Positions 53,222 to 64,000 of a stretch of DNA of 64,000 bases are shown in pieces (the stretch's first letter is position 1; each line of letters opens with the position of its first letter). Source of the stretch: Anseranas semipalmata (lineage: Eukaryota > Chordata > Aves > Anseriformes > Anseranatidae); assembly GCA_013399115.1 (NCBI GenBank), contig VXAA01004011.1, positions 102,891 through 166,890 on the forward strand, in the 5' to 3' direction. Both the position numbers and the translations under genes were made by a program. The notes beneath the pieces were generated by a model. That model was not told where the DNA came from. It made no database searches and saw only the letters and a list, made by a program, of their open reading frames with translations.

Positions 53222-56200
53222 CTGTTAAGGCAAAAACAAAATGTGTAGTTTAATTGTTTTGTGGTAACTTATAACTCATGAAATTTCATTCTAAGATTAA
53301 TGTGGTGCTTCAAGAGCAGTTCTAAAATACACAATCAAACCATTTCCCCAGCATTTTCATGTTCACAGTATCAACATACTAATCAGAAAAATATGTTACT
53401 ATGTGACATGCCAGAAACAACTTGGGGTAGCTCAAGAAGTATAGCTCCATTAAAAAAAATATTGTATTTTCTTGCTGAAATGTCTCTTTTAAATTCTGTA
53501 ACACAAATGCTGACATAAATGCATTACGCTGTTTTAACTTGATATGTACCAGTAAGAATTACATTATATTAACAAAATGCAAAGCAAATGCTTTGAACCT
53601 CAGTAATCTAGCTACAGTGCCTGACATATTCTACTTAAAATTATTCCATCAAACAGCTAATCTGTACCTAATCAGAATATTAAAATAACGCTTCCTGCAG
53701 CAAATGAAAAACTGCAGCCAAGACATTTTAACTTGGTAATATTAAAAGCATGCATGCTGCCCTAAGTCCTTCTTGCAACAGCAAATTAATTTATGAAAGA
53801 TGTTGATGTGTTTGTGGTTTCTTTGGGGAAGTTTAAGAAAACTGATAAAAAGTAGTGTTGTTGAAGGGTGCCATATTAGAGTCTTGAAGCCGTCTCTTCG
53901 TAGTAGCACTAATAACAACAGTGCTTCCTCCCAAGGTGCATCTTAAACGGATCTTTACAAGACATTCTGGGACTTGGAGGCAAAAAACAGAAACGAAAGG
54001 GCATCTGCACTGGGTCAGTGGGCAGAGATGACACCTGCCATCACAGCCTATGCTGTGGCAATCAATTTGCTTTTACATAAAGCCAAATTGTTCCTGTTCA
54101 GTTTCTGTTCAAGCACAACTCGCCTGAAGTTTTACTAACTACAGCTGACCACAAACACACCATGTGATGGCATATGTTTAAACTCCTTAAGTGTGACTTA
54201 TATCTCAGAAGAAAATCAGGACTAAGTTGCAATGGATAAGCATGTTTTAGGATGTGCAGTAAAAGAGCCTAGTGCATTCACTGGATTTCTCAGTACTAAT
54301 ATCATATAGTTCTGTTTTAAGAGAGACAGTTTAGCCAGCATATCCACTAAGGAAAACAAAATGCTGCAGTGGGATCTAAACTTAAGGCTACTTAGCAGCT
54401 ATGTTCCTAAGCAACAACCACAAGAAAAATCAAACGCACGACTTGACACTGCTCCACCTGCCGTACTGCGCTGTCAGACACCTATTTTTCCAGAGGACTT
54501 GGGTAAGGGTGCCCTGCCACATTTCCAGTAGAAGTTTAAACATAACAAATACAAAGAAAAGGTATTAGACATCAAAAATTATAGCTGGGATGGTCAAATA
54601 TCAGCTGCTAGGAAATAACCTTTTTTTTTTTTCCTTTGACCAAATAGAAAATATTGTCTAAAATGGAATATTCAATGGGCTTTTGGGTTTGCTGGTCAGC
54701 TTGAGACAAAAAGTGTTCTCCAGCTGCAGGCATCACACTGGCACCAGTAGCAGAGTCAGCGGCAGGGGTGGAGCAGCGTGCTCGCTATCCCTGCGAAGCG
54801 AAGCGGCAGGCGACCAGTGCAGCATTTGCTGCTATTGCTCACAGTGTGTGGCAGTGCGTTGGTTTTACTTAGCCGGGTGGAAATCTAATTGTCCGGGATT
54901 TTATATAGCAAATACAAAAATAAGCTTTGAACATTTTGGAAAAAATGAAAATCTGGAAGACAGTAACTAGTCTCAGTCATATATAGAAATGTTTACATCC
55001 ACAGCAAATAGCTGCCCAGAGAGGATGTGCTTTTGGCATAACAAAGTGAAGCATGTCAGCCATCTCATATGCAACATAAAAATGTCCAAACAAATTGTTT
55101 GCATTCTGGCAAGTTTTTAAATGAACGCTTTAGTTGCCAGCCTAGCAAGCCAAATTTTCATCCTTCAAAACAAAGGAAATGCTCCTCAAATTGTCTTGTG
55201 ACCAGCAGAATGACTAAAGCCTAGATTTCCAAGGCTCTTATTCCCCCATATACACACACTATGTGTATAAAATGACTCTGGCTCCCTCCTTTATCCCCAC
55301 TTTTTAGGTCCCTCCATTCTCAGATAAATTTGAGCCAGTCGGACAGTTCCTGCCAAAACACCAACTAAAGGGAAATGGATAAGACAGTATCAGTACCTAA
55401 GCTTCAAGATCTCACAAGAATAAATAAACCAGTGCAGTGTCTTACTCCCCAGACAATTTCAAATAATCATAAGGAACACTACCTTTAGAATTCAGGAGCA
55501 AATCTTCATTGACCAGTACTACTACTGAAACAAGGGTCCATCATTTCCAGAGTTTGCATGCGACTGGCTGAACGTTTTTATAAATAACCTAAGGAAAACA
55601 GAATCCTGGCTGTCAATTTATTCACCTCTGGAGAATGACACCAAGGCCATACTGTAATGGCAGTTACAAAAAGACTCAAAGGAGTAATCCCGATTCATAA
55701 AATGACACCAGTCTCAGTCCAGGCCCCAGCCATGCTCTGCTCTTCCACCAGCTTAAAGCAGTCTGAGACATCTAGCCCTGAGGGAGGGTGAGATATTGTC
55801 AGAGGGCATCGTGTTCCCACAGTACAGAAAACACAGCTCGACCTCCCTACGTTTCTGAAGCCCACAGCTGCCAGACAGCATCATTATCCAGGAGGGCAGT
55901 CAGAACAGCTGCATCCAACCCGGGCTAAAGCAAGGTGCTAGCACAGAGCAACTTGAGCTTCTTAGGAGTGCAACTAAGGTTCTGCTCCAGTAGAAATTTG
56001 CTTTTAAATCAGTAGAATTTACTAATTTTATTGGACTAAGTAAAAGGGTTTGGGATAAATCCGAAGAGCTGTGGTGCTGCAAGAACCCTGAAGGTTTCTA
56101 GTATTGTGAAGGGTTAAGCATAGCTGCTATTGATCAGAAGCTGATGAAAGGGAATATCCAATCATTCATCTGACAAACGTACTGCAGCAGCTCAATTTAT

Positions 56201-57959
56201 CTGAACAGCATCCAAATGCCACGCAGGTGTTTAGCACACACACACCACCATCATGTGAACCAGTGGGTTCCCAACACTGGCTTGCACAGAGCTGAGCACA
56301 ATTTCGGGAAGGCAGAGCTCCAGCCTCACAGGGCGCTTGCATGCCAGTTTCACCACTGACAAAAAGAAAGGGAAGTGTCACACAGATGCCCTGGGGCGTT
56401 CACATCCTGTTCACATTTGCATCATATCTGTCTGTTGTCATGAAGAAACTAAACTGCTAAAAGCAAACACAAAATCTTTGAACACAATTATTCTGGACCT
56501 CTCCTTAGCCTACCCCCAGATAATTATAAAGACATGTTTGAGAGACAAAATTAACACATAAATGTAAAAAGAAACCCCTATACTACAATAGTACACAATG
56601 ATTTAACAAATGATGCTTGTACATCTAAACTTGGCCCATGGCGTGTTTTGCAAAGCCAACATGGATTCATTTCCTATTAACACAATTTCCATCACCTAAT
56701 AAATCCTAGCCTGCTGGAAAAATAAAATGTGAGGCTAAAACTAGCCATTATTTGGATGAGATAATTAGCTGTAAAAACCTTAGCATCAATCACTGAAGGA
56801 TAAGTATGTCTGATTTTTTCCCCAACTATGTGCTTTTAGTGATGCTATATACTCTTACATAGTCTCAGCCTCAAGTCACCAATATACTCTTGCTATGTGT
56901 TTCTGAATGTTTTATACACATAATTATCTACATTTTTGGACAAGATTACGTCCTCTTTGCTTTCCATGGGTTTGTATACATATACATGAAGATGAAATTA
57001 CCATGAACCCACAGACATTTGTCTGTATGCAGCGTACATTGATGTGGTATTTCATTTTGGAACTCTAGTGTGGTGTTCCCAATTGATCAGGACTGCTTGG
57101 ACAAATAAAACCTCTTTTCTGCAAGGTAACAGTAACACATCAGCAACATGAAAACTCAGGCCTGTCCTAAACATTTCCTAGCTGTTTGTCTTAAAGAAAC
57201 TTTGTAACTGTCTATTCTGCTGACTCCTACTCTCCATTCAACCCTCATTCTAGCGTGGCAAAGGAATAGCGTACCAAAGAGAAGCAGGAAAGCAAGCAGA
57301 TGCAAATGTGAGAATACAAGCTGATGGCCCGAGTGAGTGGTGGCTTAAAATAGTCTTTTTTTTTNAATGGTGAACAATAAAACAAGGTGGCAGAGCAAGA
57401 AACCAAGAACTACACGTGAGTAGGGATGCCAAATCCTGTAGCTGCTGAGATCCCCACAAGGCTTTCACCCCACCAGCCTTTCAGAGGAGGCATGCAAAAT
57501 ACAGGAAGATCTTGACCTTCAATCTCTTTGTGAAAGCACATAATTCTAAAGCTCTTCAGGGATATATCAGCTTTTTTCAACTGCTCAAAATTCAAGAACA
57601 TCTTTGATAATACCACTTGCTTCTGTGAGGTGATGTTACACATCTACCAATGCCCATTTCTATATATTTTCTTCTCTAAACTATACAGTAGTCTGGTGCA
57701 AATGCCATAGATGACTTCCATCCCATCCCAGAAAACATTAGAAATATAATTTCATCCTCGCGTGCAGCGATTTCTGCTTAGTGACACCTCCAGAGGTATA
57801 CACTCCGGGCTCTGGTCCAAGACGCATATTCCAAATTCAGACAAGGCAGAGAAATTTGGCATGTTGCTGTAAGGGCCGCATGCGAAAGAACTTGCACTCC
57901 CATTACTCTGCTATCGTAAACTAAAATACAACAGAGTTTAAAAGCCTGTTCTGAGCGCC
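53222..57959. other. Upstream flank or 5' intron of C5orf63
   Basis: Probably transcribed as the first intron of C5orf63, because the coding exon starts at a splice acceptor. A small CpG cluster at about 54765-54895 (roughly ten CpGs in 130 bp) is a secondary promoter candidate. A single N lies at 57365 within a T run. No coding exon was recognised. Confidence 0.5.
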
Positions 57960-58234
57960 TCCGTTTGCAAACTTTATAGCGAAATGATCCATCCCCCTTC
58001 CAGGGCGGGGGGCGAGCCGGGCCCGCCAAGGATCGCACCCACGTCCTTCCCGTTTCCTCCCGCACGGAGCAAGCCCGACCCCTCCTCACGCCATGTCCCA
58101 AACCCGCAGCGCCCCCTGCAGACGGCAAGAGCCCCTCTCCGCGGCGAGAGAAGCGCCCGCCCTCGCCAGCAGCCGACCCGCCAGGCCGCGGCCGGAGGCC
58201 TGCCCAGCCCCGGCAACGCCACAGCCCCCAGCCG
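57960..58234. promoter_or_regulatory. Strong CpG island, truncated by an assembly gap
   Basis: About 275 bp with very high GC and roughly thirty CpG dinucleotides, in sharp contrast to the AT-rich surroundings, running into an N gap at 58235. CpG islands of this density mark vertebrate promoters. It lies about 4.7 kb upstream of the first coding exon of C5orf63 (minus strand), which needs an upstream non-coding exon, so this is the best promoter candidate. It could instead serve a plus-strand gene to the right. The frames open through it carry no recognisable domain. Confidence 0.7.
58109..58122 (-). promoter_or_regulatory. CTCF-like motif in the CpG island
   Basis: On the minus strand the 14-mer TCTGCAGGGGGCGC matches the CTCF core consensus (CCASYAGRKGGCRS) at 12 of 14 positions, including the whole AGGGGGCGC part. 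Occupancy cannot be read from sequence. Confidence 0.45.
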
Positions 58235-58711
58235 NNNNNNNNNNNNNNNNNNNNNNNNNNNNNNNNNNNNNNNNNNNNNNNNNNNNNNNNNNNNNNNNNN
58301 NNNNNNNNNNNNNNNNNNNNNNNNNNNNNNNNNNNNNNNNNNNNNNNNNNNNNNNNNNNNNNNNNNNNNNNNNNNNNNNNNNNNNNNNNNNNNNNNNNNN
58401 NNNNNNNNNNNNNNNNNNNNNNNNNNNNNNNNNNNNNNNNNNNNNNNNNNNNNNNNNNNNNNNNNNNNNNNNNNNNNNNNNNNNNNNNNNNNNNNNNNNN
58501 NNNNNNNNNNNNNNNNNNNNNNNNNNNNNNNNNNNNNNNNNNNNNNNNNNNNNNNNNNNNNNNNNNNNNNNNNNNNNNNNNNNNNNNNNNNNNNNNNNNN
58601 NNNNNNNNNNNNNNNNNNNNNNNNNNNNNNNNNNNNNNNNNNNNNNNNNNNNNNNNNNNNNNNNNNNNNNNNNNNNNNNNNNNNNNNNNNNNNNNNNNNN
58701 NNNNNNNNNNN
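58235..58711. other. Assembly gap (477 N)
   Basis: A run of N directly abutting the CpG island. The GC-rich core of the island, and possibly the first exon of C5orf63, is probably in the missing sequence. The gap length may be arbitrary. Confidence 0.98.
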
Positions 58712-60226
58712 GGAATATATAATAGATATATACCTCTAGATATAATGAAAACAAATGAACAAACAAACAAACAGCAACACCAACAACACAAAAACAGTAT
58801 CAGAATGTATCACTAAAGCACACAGGAATCATGAAGGTTCATAAAGATTCCATAAAGGAATCAGAAAGATGTGGGGAAAATACACTTAGAAATTGTAGGC
58901 AGCATAGACAGAAAGACAAAAAAATGTTGCCCTAAGCAAAGGGCCAATCCTGCAGCACTTTTCCTCATGCTGTTTCATTGGCTCCGACTAAGTGTGCTTT
59001 AATTTAATCTTTTTCCTTTGCAAGTGATGTAAGTCTGAAGTAACAAAAGAAAGCAGTGGACCTAAACTGTCTCTTTATCAGTAGGTAATTCAGTTTTAGT
59101 GAGGCTATCCATTTTCCTGTGACTCAAGCAGTGTAGATAAAATAGAATTTTATTAAAGATGTGATATGTTGCATTTTTTTTAACCTTTTAAAATTTAGTG
59201 CAGGCAGCATTTATGATTGAGTGGAAAGTGTGGAAGAAGTGTGGGACACTATAGAGATCCTTACTAAGCACAACATACCACTTCTATTAACAGCTTGAAG
59301 CATTACATGGTATGTATGCTAAGCAAATTAGTGGATGATATGAAGCTGAGATCAACAAAAATATTTTGGAGTATATGAGTAAGTCCAAAATAAATTGGAA
59401 ATAGACTCATATTAACACAACTGGATTCAATAAAAGTAGAAAAGAGGTTAACCTAAAGAAATTATCAAGCCAACAATCCCGGGGGGAAGTCTTTCCCTAC
59501 TGAAATGAATTGCCACATTCTTGTCTGAAACCTTGAGCTTTTTGTCCCTTCCATTGAGACAGATACCTGGCAGCAAGAGACGGCCCTGGGATCTTTTGAT
59601 ATTTGTCTAGGTACAGAAATGTGCAGTGTTTTAGTTGCCAGGTGTGCTGGTTTTCCTTTCTCCAGAAAAGTGTTTTAAATAAAAAATAGCAAGTGTTCAC
59701 CACTGGGGAATGAAAGCTGTAGGCTCGTGTTCTTTTAGTTGCTGTATTTCTCTTAGGGTTTTGGTAGTGCTTTTGTAGTTATTCCTGTGCTGAGTGGGAG
59801 ATGAATCTTCTGGGGTACAAACTCAAGTCAGCTTCCCCTCTTCATCTGTGCTTTGAGAAGCACATCAGCATGCAGTGGGAAGGCCTGCAGGAGAGCAGTC
59901 TTACCCTGCAACGTGACATACCTAATTAACTAGCAGAGTAAACTAATGTGTCTGCGGAGGATTAGTCAGCTCCCAGTGACTCATTTTCAACCACTATCTT
60001 AATCCCTTCAGCTGAACAGAGGTGTAATGCTGGCAGCTAACTCTGACTGTTCATTTTTGTGTCAGAATCAGAAAATCCAGTATCCGGCTTGGGCGTTTGG
60101 CATTGGTGTAAGCTAGAGTAAGCTAGACCTGTCAAGTCTCACACGAGGCAGTTGGTGACCTGGATCCCACGTGGCTCTTCCCCAGGGAGTCTTGGCTCTG
60201 GTCTGCAGCTGGCTCGTGTTTCACAG
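58712..60226. other. Non-coding DNA between gap and solo LTR
   Basis: AT-rich, with a small (AAAC)n stretch at about 58758-58773. Nothing else recognised. Confidence 0.55.
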
Positions 60227-60855
60227 TGTGGTGGCTTTACCCTGCTGGGCAGCTGAACTCCACCACCGCTGCTCTCTCTCTACCCCTCCTCAAAGGAAAA
60301 GGGGCAGAAGAAAGTATGATGGAAAGAAAAAAAAGGCTCACGGGTTGAGACAAGGATAATTTAATTAAAGGGAAAAGAAAGACGGACAAAGACAAACAAA
60401 CAAACAAGCAAAGGCTGCATGGAAACACAGAGGGAAGAAAAAAAAAACATTATTCTCTACTTCCCATCAACGAGCGATGTTCAGCCACGTGCTGGGAACC
60501 AGGGCCTCAATACACGCAGTGGTTGTCTGGGAGGACAGATGTATTCATAGTGAGAGCCCCCTTTTTCCTTCCCCTTTCTCAGCTTTTATTACTGAGTGTG
60601 ACACCACGTGGCATGGAATATCCCTTTGGTTGGTTTAGGTCAGCTGCCCTGGGGATGTCCCCTCCCCACCTCTTGCCCACCGACAGCGTACTGGCTTTGG
60701 GGGGTTGGAGGGAGTCTTGGTGCTGTGCCAGCACTGCTGGGCAGTAGCCAAAGCATTGGTGTGGTATCAGGGCTGTTCTAGCTACATGTGCAGGGCACAG
60801 CACTATGTGGGCCACTGCAGGAAAAGTTAACTCCATCCCAGCCAGACCCAGTACA
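60227..60855 (-). mobile_element. Solo LTR of an avian endogenous retrovirus
   Basis: Reading the minus strand, the element begins TGTACTGGGTCTGGCTGGGA and continues with GATGGAGTTAACTTTTCC and GCTGACCTAAACCAACC. It then passes AGTAATAAAAGC (candidate TATA or polyadenylation region) and ends near GGTAAAGCCACCACA, giving about 630 bp with TG...CA ends. It is the same family as the copy at 41991 but opposite in orientation and clearly diverged. No internal gag, pol or env sequence flanks it, so it looks like a solo LTR. No convincing target-site duplication was found, so the exact left edge is uncertain by several bases. Confidence 0.85.
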
Positions 60856-61062
60856 CATGAAGCACAAGTGTGTCTTTAGTACTTGTTTAGGAAACCTCAT
60901 GTCATGGATGGGGTGGAAGGGGCTGGGGCTTTTAGATGCTGAAAAGGGGTGAAAGGAAGACTTCTGGGGGAGAGGATAGTTTCAGCAGAGCCTGGTTGGA
61001 AAACCAGGGTAAATAAAGACGAAAGCATCTTCTTGATATTTCAGGTACCAGATTGTGTTTTT

Positions 61063-61067
61063 GAAAA

Positions 61068-61123
<56 letters not shown>

Positions 61124-61464
61124 GCGAAAGAAAGATAGAGAGAGAAAGAAAGATAGAGAGAGAGAGAGAAAGAGAAAGAAAGAAAGAAAGAAGAAAGAAA
61201 AGAAAAAGGAAAGAAAGACAGAAAAGACAGAAAAGACAGAAAGACAGAAAGACAGAAAGATAGAAAGACAGAAAGACAGAAAGATAGAAAGACAGAAAGA
61301 CAGAAAGATAGAAAGACAGAAAGACAGAAAGATAGAAAGACAGAAAGACAGAAAGATAGAAAGACAGAAAGACAGAAAGATAGAAAGACAGAAAGACAGA
61401 AAGAAAAAGAAAGAAAAGAAAGAAAAATAAAGAAAAGAAAGAAAGAAAGAAAGAAAAAGAAAGG
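61063..61464 (+). repeat. GAAA/GACA/GATA tetranucleotide array with a 24-bp higher-order unit
   Basis: About 400 bp of purine-rich tetramers: nearly pure GAAA from 61063 to about 61120, mixed GAGA/GAAA to about 61200, then GACA-containing units. From about 61240 to 61404 the tetramers form a strict 24-bp unit (three GAAA alternating with GACA, GACA and GATA). The GATA thymines fall at 61261, 61285, 61309, 61333, 61357 and 61381. The repeat returns to GAAA at its end. The 184-codon open frame on the minus strand is an artefact. Confidence 0.97.
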
Positions 61465-64000
61465 ATTCCTTGTACTACAACCTTCTGCAAAGGGAATTTA
61501 GGATTAAAGTGCTGTGTAATTGTCTGGTTTTGCTTTGGCAGGTTTCTGGTACATAATTGTGGACAGTTCAGCACGAAGATACTTTTGGCTTTCATACATT
61601 AGTTGTGTGACAAATCCTCTTTAATGTTCATAGTTATTTGAAAAGAAAAATGTTACAGATGCTGAAAGAGTTATTACCTTAGAATTTGAGTCACTACCAC
61701 TATGCTTAGGAATATGATGGATTGCTGTACAGTTTACTATACAAAACGTGTTCTGAGATCTGGAATTAGTGCAACCCCATCCTATTTTTCATTCTGGTGC
61801 ATAGGATGTCTTTAAATATCAAGGGCAGCCGTGACTCGATGGTTAAATTTGCTGCTTAGGCATCCTGCCATGGTGGACAAGCCTGTCTATATTTTTTTAC
61901 ATATTCCTTAAATAATGTCTGGACTTGCTTCCACGATTTCAGACTAAAAAGAGCTCATGTTGTGATAGATTGTTATTCCTAATGGCATTCAGTTAGGTAG
62001 TCTTCCAGATTTCTTTTTTATTTCCTAGTATTTTCACTTTATATATAGATTCACATTTTTATATCTGGTATATATCACAATATGTTTTTCATTACTTTGC
62101 ATGGTTTGTTCGTAGTTGCACATTTAATAAATACTGTATTTAAAATGCAGCATTACACTGTTAGAAGATGTATTGTGTAGTCCACTCTTCAAACAAGATA
62201 GTAAAAAATTAGATGTAGTGTCTGTGGAGGGGATTTAGAAATGACTTTGAATTCACAGTTTACCTAAAATGTACTTTAATAGCATTCTTTGATGCACTTC
62301 AAATGAAGAAAGTAGTATATGTATGATAGTGCTTTTGATGCTTTATTCTTTGTCTTCTTGCACACAAAGAGTGAATTGGCAATGTCAGTGGAGAGTCTGG
62401 ATTTTCTCAGGATTTACTGTCATCTCTCTTGAGTCATTTGTGCTTTGCAAGTCATTATGTGCAATGACCACATAATAGCCAAAGCTGAAAATTGTCAAAG
62501 GCTAAAAGTATTAAAAAAAAAGGCAGTTAAAATGTGTGGCGGTAGCTACAATTGTATGTTTGTATGGGAAGCTCCAGCTATTACCATCTTCAGGGTTGAA
62601 GTACTCTCTGCTGAAGGTTGTGCCAGAAAGGAATATAGTTTTTCCTTCTCGGAAGTCCTCAGTGCCTCTCACAGGGAGGTTTCTAGTACTTTAGGTGCTG
62701 TTGTTCAGGTTTTTCCAAAGCCTTCTGCTAGTAAATGCGGCTCTTGTGTTTGCAGGGAGCTCTCCAACTGCGTCAGCCCTACTAAACGAAGCATGGTCAG
62801 GGCACTGGCGCACACTTCGCCATCTCATTCAAGTGCTGGCAGGCTCCTGTGCCAGCTAGCGCCTGGGTATGGCGGGGCACTGTGAGTGCAGCCTGGACCC
62901 AGCACCGTCCCCTGCAGGCAGCATCCGCAGGCCAGCGTGGGCATCAGCGTGACCTGCCCCGTGCTGTCAGGGACACGGATCCCTGGCTGGTTTTATCGAC
63001 TCTTGGAGAGGCGGCCTCAGACCCCTCAGGGATATACTGGGTACTGGCATGGTTGGTAAGAGCAGGAAGAGGAGAGCCTGTGACTGATGCGGTTATAGGG
63101 CTCCTTTTTTGGAGCTGACTGGTACCCCAGCAGCTGGGAGGGCAAGCAAAGGACGGGCAGCTGCCTGCCACTGGATGGTGTCTGCCTGCCGAGGTGCAGG
63201 GTGGGAGGAACATCACGGCATGAACCCTTTGCCCACCACCGCTGTGCTCCTGCCTGCTGTGGGTCACTGAAAATCTCTGTTTGTCTTTCTCTCTGGTTTG
63301 GGAGGGCATCACTTTGTACATGGCACAATGAGCCATTGCATCCAGGAGCCACCTCTCCCAGTTTAAATGTGAGACTCTGAAGGCACAACTAATATAAATA
63401 TTAAAAAAGTGACAAATTCAAAGAACGATCACGGTGTCGGAGATTCCATAACTTAAAGAAAAGATCAGAGGAGTGTCAAGAAAATATTTTAGGGAAGTAA
63501 ATTTGGCTCTAAGATTAGAGCAAATTCTTGCAGTAAGGTATAATTGCAATAAATGACAGTTAGAGATCTTAGCCTGAAGCAAAGCAGCTTGAGAAATATA
63601 TTCAAAAAACATGATGTGGCTCCTTCAATGATGAATGTCAGTTGTAGAGGATTTTCATTTGCTTTAATAACCTACATAAGTGAAAGTTAGAGGACGGCCT
63701 GCATATGAACTTCCACTGCTTGTTAGTCCAGTGATCATCAGAACATTAGATATAGTCACGCATAAATTAAACCTCGCATAATAGTGGTTTGGACAGCACT
63801 TTGACTTCAGTTTTACATCTAATCATTCCTGCTGGAGCATCGCTGTGATGACTGCTACAACACCTGCACATTAGCTTACTGAGCATCATCAGGGCACTTG
63901 GGCGCAGCCCATTGGAAATCAATATCATTCTTCCCATTCTCTTCAAAGAGCATTGGTCAGACCTTTCATTTGCATGTAGCACTGAGAAGAATTGTGGTGT
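61465..64000. other. Non-coding DNA at the right edge
   Basis: AT-rich to about 62.4 kb, then a moderately GC-richer stretch (62.7-63.3 kb). The 146-codon plus frame at 62445-62885 and the 130-codon minus frame at 62944-63336 have no recognisable domain. No exon of a neighbouring gene was recognised. Confidence 0.5.

Noticed and set aside
57778..58791. Frames of 200-337 codons across the second gap
   Set aside because: Most of their length is N translated as X; only the CpG-island ends are real sequence, with no domain.
61041..61595. A 184-codon minus frame with repeating FLSVFLSFYLSV pattern
   Set aside because: The 24-bp repeat is a multiple of three, so any stop-free frame stays open. 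No start context or domain.
61825..61895. Ser-tRNA-like start (GCAGCCGTGACTCGATGGTTAA)
   Set aside because: Only the A-box half is similar; no B box or cloverleaf follows, so chance or a decayed fragment is more likely.
1..64000. CRISPR arrays, operons, prophage or other prokaryotic systems
   Set aside because: Nothing of the kind is present; CR1, ERV LTRs and spliced genes show this is avian-type nuclear DNA.

Overview
This is vertebrate nuclear DNA, almost certainly from a bird. Three CR1 retrotransposon fragments are present (14224-14305 minus, 28815-28900 plus, 51165-51351 plus). Two keep the octamer-type 3' end (tandem ATTCTATG) typical of avian CR1. Two copies of an avian-type endogenous retrovirus LTR lie at 41991-42287 (plus) and 60227-60855 (minus). 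There is no operon structure, and nearly all open frames are short chance frames. Two N gaps (42288-42511 and 58235-58711) and two single N bases (28091, 57365) mark a draft assembly. The species cannot be determined from the sequence.

Only one protein-coding gene can be supported. It is a three-coding-exon gene on the minus strand (49533-53217) for a 117-residue glutaredoxin-like, DUF836-type protein recognisable as C5orf63 (relative of yeast YDR286C). Its exons join in frame with canonical GT/AG sites. It carries a CPLC redox motif, a YDIPVF segment supplying the cis-proline, and a basic N-terminus resembling a mitochondrial presequence. A splice acceptor lies only 4 nt upstream of the ATG, so a non-coding first exon and the promoter must lie further right. 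The strong CpG island at 57960-58234, cut by a gap and holding a CTCF-like site, is the best candidate.

Layout: 1-35.6 kb is AT-rich, apparently non-coding DNA with scattered A/T tracts, CR1 pieces, a probable MIR relic (32384-32475) and a 326-bp polypurine array (27827-28152). From 35.6 to 43.1 kb there are two GC/CpG-rich patches (35597-36105 and 42576-42960), a gap-truncated LTR and a perfect CRE palindrome (43098-43105). From 43.1 to 49.5 kb lies intergenic DNA with a 90-bp tandem duplication. C5orf63 follows, then its upstream flank and CpG island. From 58.7 kb to the end there is a complete-looking solo LTR and a 400-bp GAAA/GACA/GATA array containing an exact 24-bp higher-order repeat.

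From known vertebrate gene order (MARCHF3 - C5orf63 - MEGF10), the left part could be the long first intron and promoter of MARCHF3 on the minus strand. The right edge would then run towards MEGF10. No exon of either gene was seen, so this is inference. I found no new multi-gene system. The most interesting items are the gene model with its missing first exon, the gap-hidden regulatory regions and the structured purine arrays.
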